Positions 1 to 12,208 of a stretch of 64,000 nt of DNA are shown piece after piece. The position numbers and the translations under genes were made by a program. The DNA is from Isoetes taiwanensis (taxonomy: Eukaryota > Streptophyta > Lycopodiopsida > Isoetales > Isoetaceae), in NCBI GenBank assembly GCA_021234155.1, contig JAJEKV010000136.1, positions 62,001 through 126,000 on the forward strand. The letters are read 5' to 3'. Every line of letters begins with the position of its first letter. The first letter of the stretch is position 1. Under the pieces are notes generated by a model. The model was not told where the DNA came from, made no database searches, and saw only the letters and a list, made by a program, of their open reading frames with translations.

Positions 1-33
1 TTAAAAAGGCATATAAATATGTGGAACGTCACA
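1..33 (-). mobile_element. End of 3' LTR of a minus-strand LTR retroelement
   Basis: The first 33 bases match the outer end of the LTR at 6582-8188 almost base for base (shared run TATAAATATGTGGAACGTCA). On the minus strand this is the LTR start, TGTGACGTTCC. It is preceded by a purine-rich stretch (reverse complement of 34-47, AAGGTGGGGAGAA), as expected for a polypurine tract. The rest of this LTR lies left of the window. Confidence 0.7.
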
Positions 34-3000
34 TTCTCCCCACCTTAAAAGTGATGATGTCCTCGGCATCAAGACTACTCTTGCTGTGGGCAATACATCG
101 TACATTGGAAGGAAGTCCCCCCTCCTTAAAGAGATAGCGTGAGATTATAGGTCACACAGACTTTGTCATGTTCAAGGACTGTCAAAAGTGAACAGTCAAG
201 GTGTGTGGAAGTCTCACTGTTTTCAGAGTATAGCTAATTTTGAATTCATTCTTTCTATACACACGTGTAATTGATTATATATTATGGACAGGTATAGACA
301 CAAGCAACTTCTATTTGTTCTTATATTATAATGCGGAGTTATTAAGCTCGCACTGTTTAGTAGAAAGTGATTCTAATGATATTAACTTTTGTTTATATGT
401 ATTATATTCTCCCGTCGCTTTGCAATCCATTTAATTACAGCCAGCGCTAATTTAATTTTGTATCAGAATTTTGTTTTCCTATTTTGTTATCGTTTTGACA
501 ACTCATAAGGTCCTACCCTCAGTATTTGACATGCCCCTCACATTTAGACTTACCCTTTAATACAATTATACCGTACTGTATCTGACACTTTTACGCCTAT
601 ACTCTAATATGAACTACAGGGACACGTTCTTCATCAATTACTATTCATAACCTTCTAAGATAATCTAAGTCTCGTTATTCTCTCAGAAGTTTGTATAAGA
701 CATACATAATTATCTCCTTTGGTTATGTTTGATTATGTGTTTAAATAGCTCCTTTTAATTATCTTTAATGTTTCCATACGCTCACTCTATTCTAGTCTAT
801 CTTAACCATAGGTTATATTCACGTCGGTACGCCTTTGAATTACTTATTCATATTATTATTATTTTCGTAAATTTGTCACATATACAGACACTCTTATATT
901 TACAGGTACATCTCACAGATACATTTGGCGAATGGTACCGCAGGGTCGCTATCTGGCAAAGTGCTATGGCCGCGCAATCCTCTGTATCCCTGAAGGACAG
1001 TTGTGACTATGGTGTCCATGGCGGAAGACATGCACGGTCATTGGAGGCTATTATATAATGATGGATATTGCCATTCCATATAGAAGGAGACTGGATATAG
1101 CACCATATATCTGATGGAGAAGTGGTTTATGATTATCTACCATCGACCCCGTTAGAGAGGTACTATACTAAGGTGGATCTGAATTATAAGTACCCGACTC
1201 ACGAAAGGAAGACCACTTCAGAAGTGTAGGTTTCGACATTTTATAGCTATTGCTACTTGAATGGAGGTATGATGCGCGGAAAGGTAGAGAATAATGTGGT
1301 ATGAGGAGGCGGATCCATAAAGTACGGATTAAGGATTTATGCATATATTGCGTTTCCCAAGGAGATTGTTGTTCCTGAGGTGTGCAATAAAGACGCAAGA
1401 TTATAGACGAGAAAGAAGACCACGTAACGATGTGGATACGCTTAAATGATGTTGGTTAAATACATGAGCATTATGCATGATATATAAATTAAGGAAATGG
1501 CCACATCTTATGTCGGTTGGGAGCATCAAGATGCCGAATAAAAGACTGGACAATAGTGTGGAACGTAGTTGCACACAAGGTGAAGAGAAGACGACAATTG
1601 GTAGGAGCAGGCGCAACCGACGAAAGTAATATACCCACACGACAAGTGGGAGACAAGAGGTGCTTGAAAGTTGTTGTAAACAACGTTTCAAATATAGAGA
1701 GTTTGGAATGACACGTTGAATATACGGAAGTCTGGAGTATGAACAAGGTAGGCGCCCAATGAACATCTCACCAAGGAGGATGTGCTCTGGACTTGGTATC
1801 GTGTGTGTATCCCGAGGAGTAATTCCGCGTTGGTATATATGTACTAGGACCATTTAATAGTAAAACATAACTAAAAGAAGATAGGATATATACTAGAACT
1901 TTTAGTTCACATTCCATATGAATACGGAAGTAATGACTAGAGCTTGAGGAGGAAGGCAAACTAAGGCTAGTGGTGTCGAAACCACAACATGTGTATGGTA
2001 CTAGATAACCAAGTTGAGGAAATAAGTTGGCCGCAAGTATGAATATAGCTAGATGCCTATGTCAACGAGTTACATATGAGTATAGACTTAAGGTTGGTGC
2101 ACACATGCTACTATATCATATAATAACAATGTAGCGGTCTTGGATGTTGGAAGGACTTAGTAGTATCAAATGCTACACTAGCGAGGATATCAAGGATGTC
2201 GATTGTGACATCCAGATGTATATCATATTGGAAGATGGTAGGATATTCGTACAAGGCTGGTGGCATGTTACGTGACAATGTTTACAGAAGAGGCATAATG
2301 ATATGCTTATATACGAAGATATTGGGTTAAGGTATGGTCCACCAGAGATATGCACTCAAGCTATTACTAAGGGAGATGAGAAGAGTTTAAGTCAATGAGA
2401 ATAGCTAGAGTAAGTCTAGCATATACGGTGATGTCACATTGAAGAACATCCCGAGGATGGTTGGAACGGTATTGGAATAACAGATAATGAGAGGTTAACT
2501 ACTCAAAGGTTCCAGATATGAATGAATTACTTCAACGTTATAAGCTGAGAGCATTTATTTGGTTTTGGGAATAAAAAGATGTATCAAATTGCGTCCCCTT
2601 GACAGAAGAGAAGGAGTACGACGACTTTGGTGATTACATCTTTAGGGATAACCGAGAAGAGGGCAATAGATAGAAATTCCATGTCCCGATAAAAATCAAG
2701 ACGAGAGGTATAGATCAGAAGGGGTGAGATTATATAGACCAGTAGTCCATATATCCTAAGAGTTACCCTACTGGGGGGGGAACAATTGTAGGTACGGAAG
2801 TAGAGGCTGGAGGATCCGTTGCCTTGCGGCATAGACCCGTTAGAGATTATGACTTTGAAACCCTTAAGAGGGTATGGAATTGGATAATCATATGGCGGTT
2901 ACTAACGAAGATTGAAACATTGGGTTTTCCTATTAGAAGACCAGGAGGTTTTAGTGCCTCCGCTTCCTTATGAGGGAGCCAAAGACGACAACATTCAAAG

Positions 3001-3253
3001 GGATCAAAAGTTGAGGTTGACATACTAACTTAAGAAAAATAGGTTAGGTGTGACAAAACATGGCGAAACGCAAATTAACTGAAGGAACCTTTAGAAAAGG
3101 CCTTGGACTGTGGTAGAAACCTTTGGAACTATGGCATAATCCCATGGGAAAATTATAGTTTATGTACGGGGTTAAAGTACCATAAGTTTAAATTCATCCC
3201 TTTTAGGTCAACCCCTTAGGTTAAGATACTCCATGGTGGCGTACCTTTATTGG

Positions 3254-3306
3254 GTGACGTGTCAGCTTATTTATACGTATACCGTATAAATACATGGAAC
3301 GTCACA
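3254..3306 (-). mobile_element. Second LTR terminus with adjoining polypurine tract
   Basis: GTGACGTGTC, a TATAAATA-type box and GGAACGTCACA repeat the order seen at the ends of the 6582-8188 LTR. A pyrimidine run (3307-3320, a polypurine tract on the minus strand) follows. It is therefore another LTR edge from the same family. Its outer boundary is unclear; TGTGACAAAACATGG at about 3050 is one candidate. Confidence 0.5.
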
Positions 3307-4747
3307 TTCTCCCCCTCTTAGAAATAATGCTGTCCTCAGCATTGGGGTTAGTTAAACAAATGACGGTTAATCGAAAACTGCAATAGAAGGAAGTATACAT
3401 AAAAAGGAAGGTAATTCCTTATTTCCAAAGGTAATAGCATGAAAGCTTAAAACATAGAAGAGTTTAAGCACCAAGGTGCATTTGACATACTTATCATAAG
3501 AAGGTTTAAGGACCGAAGTCCGATATCAAACATCACCGTAACAAGAAGGTAACACATGTAGGTAAGATAAAACTAGAAAAGTCGGGCCATCAGCAACCCT
3601 TTATACATGGGCAGGTGACGTACTGCTTACTGGCCTGCAGATGTGAATACATCAGCATGTACAAGTCCAACATAGAGTTGGCCTCTGCCCATTTGGGAAG
3701 TAGGTGGTACAGCCACATCATAGAACTACGAAGGTTACATTTCAGCTAAGTTAGAGCAGAGCTCTAGCGTTGTGGGATGAGGATATATGTTTGTTATGTA
3801 CATAGCATGTACACATACGATAAACGTGCTGGAGAGTATGTTCGGGATGAGCAAACAACATTCACTCCGTTGTAGGCTAAGGTAGGATGTCGTAGTTGGC
3901 ACCTGAAATAAATGTCAACGGTCAATAGAATGAAGCTTAAGATGAGGGGGTTGAATAGTACAATAGTACAATTCCAGGATAGGTATCAAATAGGAGTTAC
4001 ATGCTAAAAGTTAAAATGTGTCTTGAATAGACACCTAAAACTAGCTTTCCCACATGATCCTAACTTACATGGAGGTGTAAGTTAGGATATATAGGACTCG
4101 AACATGGATACAAGTCCGGGTTATCTCAAACATAGGTAATTGTAGAAAGGCTTACAAAATACCAGGCAGGCACCTTGATGGCTCCAGGTAATTTACGATT
4201 AATACGAAGGCTCACCCGCTCTTAGGCCATGACTATGGCTTGAACGAGGATGCCAAGTCATTGGGAATGCTACAACAATGTGATAGCATCATGACAGAGA
4301 AATGTAATAATTAACATTTCCAGGATGTAGGACAATGTTAACTCATAACCCCCAATGATAGGTGGGTCAACAATATATGGAACATATAATAGCGGCTTAA
4401 AAGCCACAAGACGATTAATGAGTACGTAAAGGAGTAAATGGATTGGTGACTCTACTGAATAAAGGTCACAGCCAAGCGGTGAAATGTGTACGCTGTGGCA
4501 GGCGTAAGGGTCGGTATACTGAAAATCGATCATAGACGTAGAAAACATATTGAAGAAGAGAAGGAATAAAGGATCCTTATGAATGATATTTAACAATCTG
4601 GAGAGGAAGGTTATTTCCTAACATGAAGGGTAGTCTTGTTAACATGCAAAGGTATACCTGCGGCTTGAAAGGCAGCAAGAGCTGAAAAACGGGAAGAAGA
4701 CTTGCATGTCCTAGGACAACATGGTGAATTGAATTCATCAAGGACAT

Positions 4748-4863
4748 TTTTAATAAATAGATAGATAGGTAGACCGCATTTGTACGTCATGCCGTATTGG
4801 CATCGTCCATGAGGACATATGACGGACCCCTAGAGACTTGAACACAAGATCTCTGGACAGAGG
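4748..4863 (-). repeat. tRNA-derived SINE-like element, copy 1
   Basis: On the minus strand GTGTTCAAGTCTC fits a tRNA-type Pol III B box. The segment shares long blocks with 28561-28670, including the TAGAGACTTGAACACAAGAT block and a GGACATAT/ACGGAC block, so it is a dispersed repeat. A tetranucleotide-rich stretch (ATAGATAGATAGGTAG) lies at its far end. No full tRNA cloverleaf is visible. Confidence 0.45.
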
Positions 4864-5977
4864 AGGCCTATCGTGAAAGGTCTTTGGGTGGTACGGTCCC
4901 CTTGGATCTTGACGTAATCCATTGGAATATGTAAGTTCATTTGCGGAACTTAATGACGTTTAGGCACTAAAATAATAGTTGGAAAGACTTCGGCCCAACG
5001 CGATCTAGATAGCGTAGAAGGGGGTGATTAGTCAACAATGGTTGGAGGCCATTGGAATGTACGGGAGAACAAGTCCAAAAGAGGGTAGACTGCTGTCAAT
5101 TTGACAGGCGTGGGGTGCAGATAACTACTCATAGCCATATAGGCGGTGAAGTTTGGTACAAAATGATACCAAGGTTTGTACCCAACACAAACTCATTACG
5201 TATTACAGAGTATGTGTCACGATCTAGGGGAAGTGATCCATAAAAGGAACAAGACCAATGAGAAGGAATATTGAAGGGTGGTAGGATCAAAGGAATCCAA
5301 ACCGATGGTCTAGAGGGGTGCTGCATGGCAGTCCCTAGTCGGTTGGACGACAAAGAGATACTGGGAACTGAGACGAGTCAAGGTTTAGACACTAGAGAGA
5401 GGCAACGTTAATTAGAATTATGTTTATAAAACATTACTTGTATAACATCGAATAAGGTCTAATATAAAGCATATGAATATAGTATGGATTGAATCATGGC
5501 AAGGCCCGAAGAAATTGTGTTATCAAGGCATCTACCAAAGAAAAAATATAGGTCGAGGAACGCCGATAACTGGACATTATTATCGTCGCTTACAGAATAT
5601 CCAAGGATATAACACATGCTGCTATTCTAGAGAGTTGCCCTGTCATTGTTAATTAAATTCCGGAATTAGTCCCACCAAGTGATTTGATGTTATCATAACA
5701 AGTTGGCCGGACTTGCTAGATTACGTCGTTTCATTTGGTCGGTTTATTCCTAGGGGATACTAGCTTTATATATGGTTAACAGTTATCCGGTCGACTACGG
5801 CAAGACTGCTTACTCTGGTGGCTATGGCAAGAGAGCTTGCTCCGGCGGCTATGGCGAAACGAGCTTGCTCCGGTGGAGTTGTTGCCTCCACAACGTGGAT
5901 CTATGGAAGGCAGTCTTTTAATTTATATAGAAAACACAGCCACTATAAATAAAATGAGAACTATTATATTCCTTGCT

Positions 5978-6062
5978 AGAGGAACTTAGCCCATTGGTAA
6001 AGGGGCTGACTTGGTTGTAGGAGGTCAAGGGTTCAATTCCACAATATGCCCTTTTCTTTTAA
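5978..6062 (+). repeat. tRNA-derived SINE
   Basis: TTAGCCCATTGGTAAAG resembles a Pol III A box. About 35 bases later GGGTTCAATTCC is a good B box, and a T-rich stretch follows. Spacing and order match plant tRNA-derived SINEs. It sits inside the LTR retroelement interior, so it is a nested insertion or part of that element. Confidence 0.6.
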
Positions 6063-6139
6063 AAAGAGTTGTGGTCTAGAAATAAAACATTAGATATGTA
6101 TAAGAAAATTTATAAAACATAAACATCGCATAAAAAGAA

Positions 6140-6230
6140 AGATGGCTCATTGGTAAAGGTGTTGGCTTGGGTGCAGAAGGTCAGGGGTGCAGAAGAATTT
6201 TAAATATTTTTTTTTTTTTTTTTTTAAGGT
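6140..6230 (+). repeat. Second tRNA-derived SINE ending in poly-T
   Basis: TGGCTCATTGGTAAAGG is an A-box-like stretch closely related to the SINE 150 bases upstream. The B-box region is degenerate (GGTCAGGGGTGCAG). The unit ends in a run of about 20 T. Poly-T tails occur in some plant SINE families such as Au. Confidence 0.5.
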
Positions 6231-6402
6231 GGCGGGCACCCCTACCTCGGCGTTGTTTTGGCCGCCAGAGCTGTCTGGGTACCCCCCAGGGTTAGGGTTA
6301 GGGTTTTTTTTTTTAGGGTGGCGGGCACCCCCTACCGCGATGTCGCCACCGTCGCCAGCAACACCCGGGTACCCCCTGCCCGCCACTTAGGGTTAGGGTT
6401 TT
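6231..6402. repeat. GC-rich patch with interstitial telomere-like repeats
   Basis: Two copies of a GGTGGCGGGCACCCC block and three short runs of GGGTTAGGG-type telomere-like sequence occur in about 170 bases, with further T-runs. It is far more GC-rich than the surroundings. It lies between the SINE and the retroelement primer-binding region, so it is interstitial and not a chromosome end. Confidence 0.6.
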
Positions 6403-6564
6403 GCACCGGGTACACTCCTCTTAATCCCACTTAAACCAAATTAAGTCAATCATGGCGACATCTACTACTCCACCCAAATCTCATACTACTCCAAAATCCT
6501 CACTCACTAGCTAACGATCTAACGAGTTTGACATGGCCAGTGCTATGATCTGGTTCACCAAAAT

Positions 6565-6580
6565 CATGGCTCTGATACCA
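6565..6580 (-). other. Primer-binding site, initiator Met-tRNA
   Basis: Reading the minus strand, TGGTATCAGAGCC directly follows the LTR end (CGTCACA, one base apart). This is the standard complement of the 3' end of initiator Met-tRNA used by many plant LTR retrotransposons. It fixes the orientation of the element as minus. Confidence 0.85.
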
Positions 6581-6581
6581 C

Positions 6582-8188
6582 TGTGACGCTCCTTGAATAT
6601 ATACGACCCCCGGCCGTATACATACGGGGACTTTTCCCTCCCATGGCGACCAACTCGCCACGAGCAGGGCCCTCCGTCTATCCCGGGCCATCTATAGAGA
6701 GACGCCCGAGTGAAGGACACGGAGGTGTCATTCGGCCCACGCCTTCAGTGGGACTCCTAAGTCACGGAAGCGTGAATACATGTTAGCACACAGCACAAAT
6801 ATATATAAATACCCACCACGAAGGGTGGAACATCCATCCAAATACCAACGGCAAAGAATATGCATCTAATCCTAAGGAAAACACCCCAAACCCAAGGTTC
6901 TACCCCGGTTCAGACTCCTGTGAGGATAGACTGACGGCTCGGCCTCAAGAGATCAGCGCATTTGAGGTATAACCGGGCGCTATCGGCATAGAACATCGGC
7001 TAGGGTTGTCCACCATCCGCCCCTCCCGTGCACACTTTGCGGATGGGTCGATTCACGCTTATGGCTTCGCTTATAGCCTTCCTGGAGACGCAGCTCGAGG
7101 TATCATCCCGCCGAGCCTACTCCGGGGTTCATGACGCCTCGGGTCCGATGAGGCAGGTCGTGGAAGTGTCCCCTTCCAGGATCACGGTGGTTCCATGGGT
7201 GAGCTAGAGAATACGTGCCGCATCGCCACCCCCCGCATCCGCACTCCAACTTACTCACCCTAAATCTACTCAAAGTGCAAGGTGCCCCATACGGGTCACA
7301 CCTCTACACCTGTGGAGTGTCGGACCCATACCCGCCCTCTACGTGACCTGGGCCATCAGGCCTAGCCCATCAGTAGGAGTCTCGGGGAGCCTTTTATGTT
7401 TGTGCAAGTCCCCACCCCCACTTCACCACCGTCCCTTCTTTGGTGCTAAGCCAATCCATAGCATCTATGACCCGGTGGTCCCTTGTACAATGAGCCCGCA
7501 ACTAATGGGATAATACTGGGGCTCTATCTAGGAGCATACTACAATACATGGGCTCAGAGGTCTCTACCCCCCGTAATTCCCCCATTTCAAGAGTAATACT
7601 ATGCAAAGAACTATCAATCCATCATTTAAGAGCAAGTATCGAATCAGAGATAAAGAGAACTCACCTTTGCAATGAAGGGTTAGTTCCTACAATTAAAGCA
7701 ATGAGAGAACACAGAGAGAAACGTAAGAAATACACACAACAAATGCCCATGGGGCTTATCCTACGATAACACAGCCTAAGCTACTGGACTAACCGCCGAA
7801 TCGGGCTTGGGATGGCTCCATCTCGATTTTGTGAAGGGTGCCCGGGCCGCCGCTCCTCCTCCCCATCTCCAATTGCTCCTAATTCGAATTGGGGCACAAA
7901 AGCCCTAATTTGGGTGCCCAAAATGGAAACCCTGCCTTGCCCAATCGATTTGGGCCAGGTGGCAGCTCCGGGTTGGCTAATATTAACTAATTTGGTATTT
8001 TAGGCCCTTTTAATATTAGATTAAGCCTTCAATTCGAATTAGGGTTTAAGGTTAGGTTTCCACCTTTATAATTTAATTATTAACATAGCTAACCTTAGCT
8101 TATGAATAATTAATGTGCCATTAATTATTCATAGTGACGTGTCACGTATTTATACTTAAAAAGGCGTATAAATATGTGGAACGTCACA
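6582..8188 (-). mobile_element. 5' LTR (1.6 kb) of the minus-strand LTR retroelement
   Basis: It begins TGTGACGCTCC next to the primer-binding site and ends GGAACGTCACA, giving TG...CA ends on either strand. Near the outer end are two tandem dyads (GTGACGTGTCAC, and the palindromic ATTAATTATTCATAG/ATGAATAATTAATG pair) and a TATAAATA box, typical of an LTR promoter. The last 33 bases match window position 1-33. Several scattered short frames (for example 6583-6786) are not convincing genes. Confidence 0.7.
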
Positions 8189-8837
8189 CCAGCCACTATA
8201 GGGAGCCTTGTAGCCATGCTAGGCAAGGCCCCACCTCCACTTTACCACCATGATCCTTATATGGTGCTCAACCACATCATACCATTGACAGCCAGGAGGG
8301 CTCTAGTGCACATGCCGTATTTAACAGGATTTAAAGGGTTCTAACTAGGAGCATCTATATTCTTAGATGGCCGTTAGATCTCTACCCCCCATTTAACCCA
8401 TACACACAGGAGGAACAGAAAGAGAGAGCAATCATATACAAAACATCCATCATAATCTCAAATAGAACATAAAATAGAGTCTAATCATCCATCTATTCAT
8501 ACAATGGTTAGATGGAACATAAACTACCTAAAGGCTAACCTATCTCTTGGCTAGATTCATTATCCCAAAGAACATCCATGAATCAAGTCTGGTTACAGTA
8601 TTCAAGCAGCTCCTCCCTTCTCCAATACTTCCCAAATCGATTTGGGGCAGAATTGGGGGTGGAGGCCCAACTTGCCCTCTCATATTAGGAAGCCTCCCCT
8701 GCTTAACTTATGACAATTTAGTATAGGCAACGTAAACCCTTTTAAGATAGCCCTTAATGACCCATAATGGTCCAAATATACCTAGTGACGTATCATGGTA
8801 TCTATATGTATAGTGTATAAATATGTGGAATGTCACA
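8189..8837 (-). mobile_element. Partial related LTR
   Basis: The segment repeats the gene order of the outer half of the 6582-8188 LTR: GGGAGCCTTGTAG, CACTTTACCACC, GGTGCTCAACCA, TAGGAGCATC, TCTACCCCCC, then GTATAAATATGTGGAATGTCACA as its end. It is diverged and lacks the inner half, so the 6582 LTR was inserted into or recombined with an older copy. It abuts host-like sequence at 8838. Confidence 0.6.
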
Positions 8838-8884
8838 GAAACTGCCGCCTTTGAAAGTGCAACCATAATCTTTTTAGGCGATTA
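8838..8884 (+). pseudogene. Fragment of an RLPH2 phosphatase exon at an LTR border
   Basis: About 45 bases are nearly identical (two mismatches) to exon 1 of the RLPH2 gene at 29566-29612, covering the codons before and into the second metal-binding motif (ATCTTTTTAGGCGATTA shared exactly). The match starts at the base after the LTR end and fades after 8884. The simplest reading is that an LTR element landed in a second, now decayed RLPH2 copy. No protein can be made from it. Confidence 0.7.
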
Positions 8885-8954
8885 CTAGTAAAAGTGTGCC
8901 TAACGTTGCCGGGCTAACGTCTTGGCATGTGTTTTTCCTCAGCCTTTGGCATCC

Positions 8955-9861
8955 AATATGTAGCAAAATAACAGGGAGTTCCGGGGGATTTGATATGGAT
9001 GTAAAAATAACAATTCCTGAAACCATAGACCATATATCCCTGAAACAATTGAATGGGTTGTTATAAAAAGAAACAAAGATTCAAGATAAAAATAGTTATA
9101 TTATCTCACTTGTTACATTGGTAAAAAGTAGTCTTATTAGGACATTGAGTTATTTTGCCTAGAGGTTCAAGCCCCCGTATTTCATATTCTAAAATCTTAG
9201 AGAAAGCCGTATAGAGGTTCGGTATTCCCTCAAAACCTTAGGCGAAATCATATTTCATATTCAAAATCATAGGTGCCTCCAATCATAAATGACTATAAGT
9301 GAAACGAGAGGTGCCCAAAGCCCCCAACATACGATCTGGGTCGTAGGATCAACGAACCCGACGACTGTAGTAGTCCAGGTGCACCCCATTTAGAATATGT
9401 AGCAAAATAACAGGGGGTTCCAGGGGGATTTGATATGGATGTAAAAATAACAATTCTTGAAACCATAGACCATATATCTCTAAAACAATTGAATGGGTTG
9501 TTATAAAAAAAAACCATAGATTCAAGATAAAGAATAATCACATTAGCTTACTTGGTACATTGGCTAAAGTAATCTTATTAGAACATTGAGTTATTTTGGT
9601 AGAGGTTCAAGGCCCCGTATTTCATATTCTGAAATCTTGGGCAAAGCCGTATAGAGGTTCGATATTCCCTCAAAACCTTAGGCGAAATCGTATTTCATAT
9701 TTCAAAATCATAGGTGCCTCCAATCATAAATGACTATAAGTGCCTCCAATCATAAATGACTATAAGCGAAACGAGAGGTGCCCAGAGGCCCCAACATATG
9801 ATCTGGATCGTAGGATCGACGAATCCAACGACTGTGGTAGTCCAGGGTGCACCCCGTTTAG
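8955..9861 (+). repeat. 439-bp tandem duplication with SINE-like Pol III boxes
   Basis: Unit 1 starts at 8955 and unit 2 at 9394, both with AATATGTAGCAAAATAACAG; a third start is cut short at 9862. Each unit has an ACATTGGTAAA/ACATTGGCTAAA A-box-like stretch followed by AGAGGTTCAAG(C/G)CCC, a good B box. Unit 2 also has a 26-base internal duplication (TGCCTCCAATCATAAATGAC). The reverse complement of the unit's start also occurs at about 20733-20760, so this is a dispersed family. Confidence 0.75.
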
Positions 9862-9869
9862 AATATGTA

Positions 9870-12200
9870 GTGTGCAGCTTTCGACAAAATCACATGTTGA
9901 TATTGGCAAGAATGAACATTATTTGCCTTTTTTTTGTAATTAAAATTGTTATTGAAATTTTCTAATGACAGTATCATCAATGCATTAACTTTGAGTTTAT
10001 GGATTTCAATAAATAAAACAATGCTCAGAACGCAAAACAAAACGTATGCTAAAAAATGTGTGCCCAGAGTTCCCCCACTTGATAGAATTGTGTATCATGA
10101 TATAACAATGTCATAGCAATGTGACGCGTCTTTGATATTATTTATGTACATATATTTCACGTATTATCTATGTTGAAGTCTTTTGGTAAGTAGATGTATT
10201 ATGTTTGGCTTATCTCATAGGAGTTTGACTAATTACATATTCTTTTTTTATGCAAAAAATACAATAATGTTGCAAAGAATGACTAGGAAATGTCTGGGTT
10301 CAAAAAGGCAACCTAAACTGTCACGATATGCGAGATGAACATCCTAGAAAAATGTTAGGGTAAAGAAGAGAGCATTATGAGATGCCTTCATACCCTCCTT
10401 TAGTAATATCTAAGAGGAGAGCGTTTAGTAACGGATGTCAAACGTTGCCTTGCTTTAGCAAATATTTGTCATCTTCTTTATGGTAGTTATTTCATTTCTT
10501 AAAGGATGGACATTTATCATACACAGATAACTCCTTTACCATTCCATCATCTCATACACAAGACTCATAAACATTCAATTGCTTGTAAATTCTTTTGTGG
10601 CCATTTGTTGCTCTATCAAAATTCATAGCCTGAAGCAAATATTCTAATATTTACATATATTTTATCATCCCCTAGCTTTAGAACATAGTTCCATTATGCC
10701 AGGCATGATAGCATACTGAAATGTTGATATTCAAGCATAAAGGATCATTCAATAGTAATTGAAAAAACATCTATGGTAGATATATTATGCAGCTTATGCA
10801 TGCTATGCTAATCAACTTGCTGAAGGGGATCTTTGGGCACATAAGCAAAAGTGAAGCATGAGCACGTTCCATGTAAAGACATATCTTAGATCTATTGTGA
10901 AGATTCAATATACGACAACAGAGAAGACATGGCATTGCTTGCTAGAATCGCTTGCTATGACATGTCTTCAAATGCAATACTTGCTTGCCTGGCATTGCTG
11001 TAGATATGAAACATCAGTTGCTTGCTTCAAAAATATTAATGCTCATATACAAAAGTACCAAATGAAAATATGAAGATAGATGGTCGTTGGGGCATGTTTG
11101 AACTCAAAACAGCTAGAGGTGCTTTCAGGTCCAAAATTTCAACAAATCCAAGAAGGTATGCCAGAGGAAGTGCTCCATCGGTAATAAAAAATTATTGATC
11201 AAGCTCATAGACCCATTTCAAACCCACATGCATAAGCAAATAGAGAAAAAAAAAACCTACATGCTTTATTTAAAAAATTTGCATTGTGCATATGTGATGG
11301 GAATGAACATGGCTCCATCATTTTTACCTCCTTTCTTTATTGCACTAATGTCCTTGTGCCTCTTTGTTTGCTTGCCACCATGTTTTACAATTCCATATAG
11401 CCCCTAAAGATCTGTAAACTTTTAGGAATAGAGTTTAGATGACTGTATAAGTTGAAGTGTTCCCTACTATCACATAATATCACAGGATGCAATCATGTAA
11501 TAAATTAATCCAGTTAGCATCTGATGTTAGGAATTGTTATAGTGCGTAATGGATACCCTCGTCCTATAAAACATGCAGATATCATGATTCATGCAATGAA
11601 TGCAGTGATAGCCTTAGTGCTGCTGTTAGTCTTATATATACTCGTTTCTGCCTCATGTGCTTGAAAGAGAATAGTAGTCTACATTTTCTCGTTGTTTCTC
11701 ATTTCAACTGCAATGTGTATTTGGGGAGGCATTAGAGCATTGTGTCTTCATATATTATTGTCATCTCCTCACTAGTAATATGAACAAAAATCACTATTGA
11801 CAATATCCTAGGGTGAGAGTTAATGATACAACAAGTTATGACCACACCTTTATCTACTCTATAAGTGGGCATAACATGCCGATAACAATGTATACATGTT
11901 AATATGTGAATGAAGTACATAGGCCAAAAGGCAAACTTCAAGCAAAGGACCTTCAGATCGAGATCCTGTATACATATAATGAAAAACAACTAATTCAAGA
12001 GCACAAACTATCCAACATGGCTACAACAACTTCAACTCAACTCCTAGCAATTCCAAGAAATACTGCTTGAAAAATCTAATGCCATCAAAACAATACAATT
12101 TTCGACTACGACAAATATATCACGCCATTTATTCTTCAATTAGATTAGACTTAGATTAGTCTTACCAAGTCTTACCTTGCTAAAGCCTTTTGGTGTGCTT
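9870..12200. other. AT-rich stretch, no gene seen
   Basis: I see only short open frames without motifs (for example 10858-11073 and 11195-11407), runs of A/T and no convincing splice-bounded coding sequence. Confidence 0.5.
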
Positions 12201-12208
12201 CTTGCTAG

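Larger units (their letters stand above)
34..6580 (-). mobile_element. Interior of minus-strand LTR retroelement(s), no recognisable gag-pol (LARD-like)
   Basis: The region is bounded by a polypurine tract at the left (34-47) and an initiator-Met primer-binding site at the right (minus strand, TGGTATCAGAGCC). Those are the two ends of an LTR retroelement interior read on the minus strand. I find no gag, protease, integrase, RT or RNase H motif in any frame; the longest frame is about 150 codons and matches nothing I know. A second LTR-end plus polypurine junction lies inside at about 3306, so at least two related elements are tandem or nested here. The likely class is a large non-autonomous retroelement (LARD) related to Ty3/gypsy-type LTRs, but a very decayed coding element is possible. 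Superfamily cannot be fixed without coding domains. Confidence 0.5.

Noticed and set aside
1401-1853. 150-codon minus-strand frame
   Set aside because: Low-complexity S/L/P/R-rich translation with no motif, inside an LTR-element interior; neighbouring frames are equally open by chance.
5978-6062. Functional tRNA gene
   Set aside because: A and B boxes are present but acceptor and anticodon stems do not pair; SINE is the better reading.
6290-6402. Chromosome telomere
   Set aside because: Only a few repeat units, embedded between retroelement parts.
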